A model generated the notes under the pieces. That model made no database searches, was not told where the DNA came from, and saw only the letters and a list, made by a program, of their open reading frames with translations. Shown one piece after another: positions 22,805-32,300 of a DNA stretch of 64,000 nt (positions are counted from its first letter, which is position 1; every line of letters begins with the position of its first letter). The translations under genes were made by a program, and so were the position numbers. The DNA comes from Klebsormidium nitens (Eukaryota; Streptophyta; Klebsormidiophyceae; Klebsormidiales; Klebsormidiaceae): assembly GCA_000708835.1 (NCBI GenBank), contig DF237419.1:1-64000 (forward strand), written 5' to 3'.

Positions 22805-23341
22805 GGCTTCCCAAGTTGTCGAAGAGAATGTGTGCAAGGTAGCTGTGAATGCTGTTTAATGTCCTTCAGCATCTGATTCTGGGGCCGGCTGAAGTACCCA
22901 CTTTGCGGACTTCTTGTCCGCCAATTCCGGTACAATTGATTGCCAGATTTTGCTGCTTGCTGGCATAGGCCGTAGGTATATGTTGTCCGAAAGCGCCTTC
23001 GGACGCTTTGCTGGACACTATGTAGCGCCAGCCTCCAGGGTACTAGTATCACGAGCAGCCTTTGAGCTTACCGGTATATGCAAAGTTTCCCCTGAAATCG
23101 AAGTTCTTTGCCTTTCTCCCCAGCTTCAATCCCTGGTACAGTCCTTCCCTGGACACCATAACACGCAGCGTGCCTCCTGGTTTGTAACTTGTAGCTGCTC
23201 TTGTAAATGCTCACACTGCAACCTTGGCCAATCCGCTTGACAACTCCCTGTCTCCTGAGCTTAGCTTTGGTTTCTTGTAGCAGTGGGAGTTCACAAGGAG
23301 TTTTGGGAAGCTAGCAATCCTGTTGCACGACACCAGGTCGG
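22805..23341. promoter_or_regulatory. Head-to-head promoter region shared by TROL and VPS10
   Basis: 537 bases separate the two start codons, which point away from each other, so the promoters of both genes and their 5' leaders must lie here or overlap. I see no convincing TATA box or palindromic operator. Calling it a bidirectional promoter is based on position only. Confidence 0.5.
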
Positions 23342-26300
23342 ATGACGGTCAAGGACGTGCTGAGATGGCGGCTGCCACTCCTGCTGGCAGTCACGCTGGG
23401 GCAGTGTTTGACTGTGAAAGCCCTCGAGAAGGACAGTTTCATGAAGATGGTGAGGGCCAACCTTGTTGCTTTAATTGTCAAAGCCTCTTGCCTCTGATTG
23501 TCTGATGAGTGTGGCGAATGCAGTATTGTGAAGATAACATGGAATATAAAGAAATTGTCACCACGCCAGCGAAGCTGGTTGTCTGAGGGGCTTGTTGACG
23601 GGCGACACATCTGGCAACAGGCTCTCTCTCCTTGCAATAGTCGGGCAATCCCATGGTTGTAAGTAAAGAACAGCTGCGTTTGCCCCCTTCCTTCAATCCT
23701 TATGAAAGGTCAGACCTACTAAACATACCTTATGGGCCCCTGAGTTTCTGACATTTATTGCACTTGTGGCCAGCTTTTCTGGTCGAAGTCTTTGAAATTC
23801 TGAAAGACAAGAAGGCCCATCCCCTGATATTCTCAGAGGAACATCGCCAATCCACATTTACAAGTTGATTGGGAGAGTTTTCAGGTTGAAGGTGTTGTCC
23901 TGGTCCTGTCAAGCTGCTTTTGTCAGGGGCCCGGTGTGTGCAATAAGGATGGCGATGAAATCATTGAGGTCATGGACCTAGAATAAGCCTGCCTTTGAGA
24001 AGCTTTCCAGCACACCTCTGAAAGGCAGTCATCCCGTTCTCGCAGTCCAAGTTGGAAACCCCCGTGCGAAACATTAAGTGGATAGGACTCAGCGATCAGG
24101 TGAGCGTTTGATATCCCACGTCTTTCCCCCTCTTTTTTCTCCCCTCAATTTGTTGCCCTCTTGCATCAATGAGGGGTAAGCTTCACCTTCTCAAAAGACT
24201 GCACCAGCTTCAACAAGTGTGAATGGCATGTTTGGAACATCAGGACCCTTCGCTGTGTGAAACGCTGCATCAACTCGCTTGCTGGAATTAAAATCGGTAT
24301 TTTTTGTTGAAAGCGGGGACATTTGTTGAAGAGAAGTAGATTTTTTATGTGTTGTCTTATCAACAGTGAATGATAGTCACGAAACACTTGGTGCTTCTGC
24401 AACCAGGCCAAGGACTGGTTTTACAGCAGTGGGTGACGAGGTTTATGAATCAATGCAGAAATGCCCGGCAGTGCAATTTGTTTTGCTTCAAGTATATATA
24501 AGTTCACCTTCTCACGCCCAGTAATAAGGTGACCTACTAAAAGATTGTTCGTCTCTTCTTCTCCAGATTGTGTTTGCACTTACCGTGACAAACCACCTGT
24601 GGCGGAGCGAGGATGGGGGCATCTCTTGGGTGGACCAAACGGCCACAGACAAGGTGAAGCCTCCTACTTGCTTCTGCTTTCAGTAATTTCGCCAAGATCA
24701 CTAGTAATCAATCACAGCTTGCACACTCCTGAACTCCAGGTTCCTGCACTGTACTCGATTGGGGTCTCTCGTCACAAGCCCTCCAGGATATAAAGCTACC
24801 TAGAAATGACCAGGACTACCGAGGATTGATTTAGTTGATTCCGACCCCCCACAGACCAGGACGAGACTCTGTTTTCGTACCTGAATGATTGACCGTTTGC
24901 TCTTGCAGTTGCTCAAGGTAATGGACGAAACACGCATCGGGTAAGTCACAAACTTGCACCATGTATGTTGGTCAGTTGGTCCTTGAACTTGAAGCAAATC
25001 TTGCCAAGGTGATGGAAATGTTAATGTGGTGCGCAGTCGCCTCAAACGGAAGTTCTGGCGGGAGGGACTCTTGCGGCGTCATCAGCCAGCCATCCACTGC
25101 TTTTTCACAATTGCATCTTTTCACCGCTCTTGCAGCAACCTTTCACCCGTGTCCGGAGTTGCCGACATCCTTTTCTCCTGGGATGCCCCTGAGAAGGTGA
25201 GCGGCACCACTTGGAAGTCCGAAATGCAGACACCAAGAAATTCAAAGAAATCCTGCTTTTTCAACTGCGATCGTTCTTCCCCAAACGTGTAGATCTTGAA
25301 CTTGATCTACCCACTTTCCAGGATTCAGCCTGTGGCTCTCGTTTCAAAATCTTTCAAGTTCGAAGGTTTTTGTATCTCCACGCAGATCTTCTTCCGGGGC
25401 TTTGGCAACTTCCACTGGATAACGTCCGACTTTGGTCGCATGTACGAACGGGTGCTGGGGCCAATCGGACAGACCGGAATGGTCACATGGCGGCAGCACC
25501 CGACTGAAACGGAGTGGGTGCGTGCAACATTTCTTTGCAATGTCTGGTTTTCCTGTTTTCCGGAACCGTCGTCTGACGGGTCGGTCCCATTTTGATTGGA
25601 CAAAATACTCTCCTTCACTCCTCTGTTTACAAAAAGCTCTGCGGATACTTCATTGATTATGTTTCTCTCTCTCCGTGATATCATGGCAGTTCCGGTTTCC
25701 CATCCGTCTTGAGTGCTTTGAATCTGGTCCTTCCATGCACTTCAAATCTGTATCCCCTCTCTCTTAATCCCACTTGCTGTCATAGAGGCAGGAAGTAATT
25801 AAGGAAGTGGTCTTGTCAAGATGACAAATGCTTGATTATAACCGAGGCAGTTCCATGCACAGACATAAGCTAGCAAGATCTTGAATACAATACACAGACC
25901 TTGGTCAAATGTGTGTTACAGCGCTTGGATCCTGTTGCACAGGCGATACTGAGTGATAGGAAAACAAGACGAGGTACGCTGATGGGAATCTTGAAAGAAG
26001 AAGTTTTGTTTCTGCAGCTTCTGGTTATTGCTGTCAGATGGAGCTGTTGGGGCGCATCAGGGCCGCCCTGCGGAAATGACGTGAGTCACACTATATCAAC
26101 TGTAGGATTGCGTAGGATCAAGTTCTACTTGAAAACACTCTAACTGACATGTTCAAAATTATGGCGGAGATGCGAACAAGTCTCGTCAAAGCAAACGCCG
26201 GAGGCTTGTTTGAGTTCAATGAGCGTCTGCTTATCTTCTTTGCCACAGCTGGTAAAGTCGGATCCAAATGTCAATCGCTAGATGCATTCCATCGATTGTG

Positions 26301-29300
26301 TCAGCACATTGATGTCGCTATTGGACGAATCAACATAGGGCGGGCTTCGCTGATCTCTCTAACCTTGGTGTTCTTCTTTTTCCAACCATCCTCGAAAGTG
26401 AAGCGTGTACGCGCTTGCCTTTTCACCGCGCTAAGACAGCATTTCGTGTGCAGCTTTTCGTGACCAAGGACTTCGGACGCACCTGGACCAACCTCACGGA
26501 CGCTGCCCAGGTAAGGCCGTCCGGACTCTCCGAATGCGTCTTTCCCCGCCTGCAATTGCGTCGGGGTGTGTTCCAGGAAAAGGCGTGCCTCGCCCGAGCG
26601 CTTCCCTCTTCATATTTCACGCCATTGTCGAAGAATACTGGATAAACGTTGCTTAAGTTTCCCGTCGCAAGGACATGCCGGGTCGCCTCGCAGTCTAAAC
26701 AGCCTTGCATTGCGCTCCCTGCGGGATACGAAGACGAGTTCACGTCTTTCAAACACACACCATTTTACCAGTGGCGTGGCGGAATTTTTAGTCCTTTTGG
26801 AGCTTCGTCCGACCTGGATGTGGGGAACCCTATCCTCCGACCTTATTCTCCGACCCTACTCTCCGTCCTTATCAAGCCCTTCGCCTATCTCGATACGATG
26901 TACTCTCATACTCGAGTGGGGATAGGTAACCCAACTTATTCAAGACCAGTATTCCTGTCCGGCCGCAGGATCGGATCCTGACCTTCGTCGACTTCGACTG
27001 GGGCTGGAGCAAGGTCGGGCCGCACCCACCGGGTTACACGAAAGAAACCATCATTGCGAGCGTGTACCAGAATACTGCTGACGTCAGGAACCACCTGGCG
27101 GGGCGCGGGAGCAACGGGTGGGACCCCTTCACGGACTTCGTCCGCAGCGACGATCTCTTTCGGACGCACCGGACCGTCGTGCGCTGCGGCGCGCAGTTCG
27201 AGGTGGCCAATGGGCTGCTCTTCTTGGTGAGCGCGTTTTGTATGGCTGCGATTGATTTTTTTGGCGAAGTAAGTTTGGTACTTTTTGATAAGCGTGGAAC
27301 GCATTTCGAAGTGGGCCAATGAGCTACTCTTCCCTGGTGAGCTTGGAGTCTCTGTACAGGTGCGTAAGACCATTGTTGAGTTGTTTTCTGCATTCGCTGT
27401 TATGCAAGGTTGCTCAATCTGGACCGACGAAGAGTTGAGGGTGCCAACGTCGAATGGTAAACGTCTCGGTCGTTCCTTCAATTCCCCTTGCTTGCTTGTA
27501 TGATTGCGTGTTTGATTGACTGTTGGAGCGATGGATGCTTAAGCTCTGACCTATTTCTTACTATTGAGAGGCTCCTTCTAGGTCCTTCGAAACCTGTTTG
27601 AAACCCAGCTCCGCTTGTGCTTCGGACATCAGCCTCGCTCCCGCCGCTTATCCTCCGGTATGCGTTTCTGACGATCCCCTTACTCCGAAACATCGAACCT
27701 TACATCTTTTTAACACCGGCTGTCGTCGTGCTTGACCAGGGCTCGTTGTCACTGAAATCAGTATTCCAATGTTTTTGCCTTGGAACATCTCCAATTTCTT
27801 CAGAGTCTCTTTGCAGGCCGTAGCTGCACATTGTCGGCAGACTGGCCAGGCTGAGCCGCCCCCAAATAACGGCGTCAACCTTTTCACCAGCAGCGACTAT
27901 GGCGCAACGTTCACCGAGTCATGCTTCCCAGGTGCGTACGTCACGCTTGCTTACTGTTCGTAGACAAAATCAGCTCCAGCTTAGAGAATGGTCTCGCATA
28001 TGTGAACGCTGGAAGGTTGCATCCCACGAACTGACGTTGCTTTCCGATGCAGTCCTTTTCTACTGATCACTCCACACTCCGTGACACGGACTCCTTTTCC
28101 TGATGCTTTTTAACCTGGTCAATTGCCCCTGCCGGGCAGTCAGCGTCTCAACCAGACAGGATATTGCAGAGCTCAGGGGGCGACTGTGGAGCATCCTCCG
28201 CGTTTATTAGATCACTTATTGCTTCTTGTTCTTATTTTTCGCTGACACCCAGAGGACTCCTTTGCTCATTCTTCGTTGTCATCTCGTAATTGCTGCTCCT
28301 CACCCGCTTCTCCCCTGCTCTCCGCCCACTCACTTTCGTCCTCCGTTCTGCTCCTTCTCCTTCACAGACTTGCACCGCAATGAACCGCTAAGCCGGCCCT
28401 GCTAACCCTCTTTCGTCTCCCTCCCAAACTCTCTGGGCGACCAGGACTGCAGCGCATCAAAGCCAACAACGAAAAAGTGCTCTTCTTTCCCTTTCTGATC
28501 CGCTAGCCATTCTGCTAAACCTTCTGTCCTCTCCCTCACAGTTTCGCAACATTGAAACTCGATAACGCTGAAATGTCAAACCCCCACTCTTCGTTTCCTT
28601 TCTATCCGGTAACTTCCTCTGCTAACCCGCTTTTTTCTTCCCCCCAGACTCGCTGGGCGAGCAGGGTTACAGCGTGGTCGAAGCAAACAACGACACCGTT
28701 TTCGTCAACGCCGCGTACTCGCAGCAGGGCCGCACGGGCCTGTACGGCAACCTGTACAGTTCGGACGCCCGCTTTACGCTGTACGGACTCAGCCTCAAGG
28801 ACAACCACCGGACGGCGTCCGCAGCGGTTGACTTCATGCGCGTGCAGGGTTTGCCGGGTGGGTATCACATTCTGGTCGGACGTTAAACTTGTTTGAATTG
28901 CCATTTTCTGGATGTCAGAAAACCTCGTGGTGACGTCATTGAGACGTCGGACGGCTCATCGGCTTTGTAAGGATGGAGGTCCACGTCAGAGTTGTTTGAA
29001 TTGCGATTTTTGGATGTCAGCAAAGTGCGTGGTGACGTCATTGAGTTTGCGCATGGCTCATCAGCAGTGTAACGATGTAAGTTCTCACCAGGATGAGGAG
29101 TTCAACTTTGAAGCTTCTGAACTTGTGAAACGCCCTGCAGCGAAGTGTGATAGATGCATTTCTGGTTGCACATCTTATTGCGATACAGAAAATACTGATT
29201 TCCTGTTGTGTTCTTCGAAAAGTTGAAAGGTGGCCCTCTTTCGCACAGGCACATACGTGGTCAATCAGGTTGACTCCGGCAATGGGGGTCGCCTGCCTCC

Positions 29301-32300
29301 GGGCGCGCCCCATAAGGGCGACTCAAGCGCCCCCAACCTGGTGACGAAAATAAGCTTCAACGGGGGTTCCAGCTGGAGCCTACTGACCCCCCCGAATGAG
29401 GTGGGTTTGTGGTTTTATCAACCTGGGCTGGTTGGCTGGTATGGGCTTGGTTTGAGAATGGCGCTTCGTGCAATGGCCGGTGTTCAACTCTCAAATAATA
29501 TCCCCTTTGGCACGGTATGGTCGGGTCTTTTCTCGAGGACAGACCTTTGTACAATGACTGCTTTTGCGCAGGACAGAAGCGAAACCCCAGGGAGTTCAGC
29601 TTCTTCCGACGTTTGATCGATGATTACTCGAACCTTGCGCTCCTCCGTTTACTTGTACAGAAACGTGGTTATCAGGTTCCTTACTGCACATTCGCTCAAA
29701 CCTGGCCGCCTGACCCGTTTTCGATTGGAACCGATCGCAGAATCTGGTCGAATTTGCAGAACGTGGGCCGGTCGATGGTAGCATTCCGGTGATCGAAGGG
29801 TTCAAGTTCTACGCATCGGGCAAAGTTCTGCGATCGGCTCAAATCAGACTCGGGTCTGGCGGCCAGGTTTGACCGAATGTGCAATATCCAGCACGGGAAT
29901 TTGAGCACGAAGTGCACAAACTGATCGCGACCACGGCGGATTTCTGAAGTACGAAAGTTTGCGGTAACATCAGGTGTGGCTCCATGGGGAAGTTTCCATC
30001 AACCCCTGACCCGGTTCTCCACAAACGTAGGCTCCAGACTGAAGAGCTAACACAACCCAAAACGCATTAAGGTGTGAATAGGACCTTTCCTTCCTGCAGG
30101 ACTCCAGTGGTGTGCCCATTGTGTGCCCCGGTTGTACGCTCCACTTGCACGGCGCGAGCTCCTGGCAGGGCAGCGGCAACATGCCGGGCTTCGCGTTCGT
30201 GTATTCACACCCGTCCGCGCCCGGCGTGCTCATGGGAACCGGGAACGTCGGCCAGTATTTGTACCAGGTCAGGGGGCTTCTTCTCGATTCCCAGACATCT
30301 CGTGTGCTTTGCCGTCGACTTCAACATTGTCTGCACTGCCTATGGGTGGGGAAGAGAAATTGTGTGCCAGCCAAACCAAGAATCCCCACCTACAGGCAGT
30401 GCCCCATCAGCAGCCCACACAGAGCCTGCTCATACAGCGGACGGGACAGATTATGGCTCGCACACTGAAAACCAGCTCGTAAAACTCCTTTTGTTTGTCT
30501 CAATGTCTCATGTGCTTTGAATTATATCTCGTCTGCGTCGTTATCGTCTGCTTGATTTCGATGGTGCTAAAGACTGCGAGAGAACGAGGCGGGAAAGCTT
30601 CCGAGGGCGACTGTCGCCTCGTTGGAATTGACGGAAAGGGGCCGGTAGATTTCACCAGGCCGAAGGTCGTTCTTCAATTCAGCGGAAGAAGTTCTTGAGA
30701 CTCGTTAACACTTCGTAGTGGTACGGAGTTCCTGTGCCCCCGTTTCGAATCTATTATTATACCCCACTTGAGTCAGATTTGTTCACAGTAAGACACCCTA
30801 GGCAGGGGTTTCCCAAGGATCAAACGGACAAAACGGACTCGAAGTTTCAATAATAACTTTTGAGCTTCTCATTGCTGTACTCAAACAAAGAATGGGACGC
30901 TTTGCTATCCTTTTCAAGTACGTCTTCTCCAATCTGAGAGCATGGAATGCAAAAGCCGCTCAAAAAGAGTGAGCCGCTTCCAACCTTTGAATGACGCTTT
31001 TGCAGAACGGGGAGGTGAACACGTACGTGTCGGGGGATGCGGGGCGCACGTGGATTGAGGTTGCGCGGGGTGCCCACATCTACGAGTACGGCGACTATGG
31101 CGGGATCATTGTAATGACCAAGCACTATCTCAACGGGCCCACTAACGAGGTCATGTGAGTCAGGCCGCAAAACTTACATTTCGGCGCGGCTGTTCGATGA
31201 CAATACATCCCTCTTTTTCGCTGCGGGCAGTGGGACTTGTATTCTGACTGGGCCTGACAGGTCACCGGCGTTTTAAAATGCCGGACCTTTTCAACAAGAA
31301 GAATTTTGTGGTAAGCGTCAGCTCCTGCAGATCTTGTGAGCAGTCAAAGTCTGTCCAACCATCGACAGGATCCACCACGTTCTAACAGTTCTAGAGGACC
31401 ATGATTCCATTCCAGTCTCGTCGCGCAGAAGCCTGTTTCATTTCCGGTCTTTCGTGACTTCAGGTCCTCTGCCAGGGTTCTCAAGCAAGGCAGGCACACC
31501 CTCAGAACTACGTTATGCAGACAAGTTTCCACTGGGTTATATAAGTCTATAAGAAATACATCCCTCTCTCTTCAGAACACCATTACTAGGTCGAATGCAA
31601 ATGCCAGTTGTTTGCGCAATCTGCATCAGGGCTCTCGTCCCCATTTCGGCCGAGCTGGTCTCCCCAGTTTTACTCCTAGTTCCAAAGGCATGCTGCTGCT
31701 TCTTACGAGCTATCTGGAACCCAGCAGTTTCATCTGACATGAAGTCCCCGGGTGGTCTTCCCCAGGAACTCAGTTGACGAGGGATTAGGCACCCACTTGC
31801 GGACTCCCTGAATGCACGCTTGAACTCCCGTACTCCGCCGAGCAAGCGCTTCCGAGTCTTCTGATCCTACTTCCGTTTTCCAGTAACCATAACCTCAATC
31901 CGAGTTAGTTCTCGTAACCCTGCAGACTCGTTCTTTTTTAACCAACTCCGAGTCTCCGGTTGGTCTTCCCCAGGTTCTCGCTCGACGAGGGCATCAGCTG
32001 GGAGGTCTCCCAGTTCGCAGAACTCCCGTTTGCGCTATTGAAGCCCCGTAGCAAGCGCTTCCGACTCTTCTAGTTCTACTTCCAGTTCCCAGCCACTCTC
32101 GATTGTCCATTTTTTCAAATCCAGCAAACTCGTACCTTTTCATGTTGCTGACTTCAAGTCCCCGGTTGTCTCCCCCAGGTACTCCCTTGACGAGGGCTCA
32201 GCTGGGAGATCTCTCAGTTCCCGATTGCGCCGCTGGACCTCCATACCTTACCAAACAAGCGCTTCTTGGATGTTTTCGTCTCACTTCTACTTCTCTATTA

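Noticed and set aside
25943-25973. A possible extra VPS10 exon (AILSDRKTRR)
   Set aside because: It has AG and GT borders, but its 31 bases break the phase to the next exon, while joining exon 6 directly to 26018 gives the family-typical HPTETEWLL.
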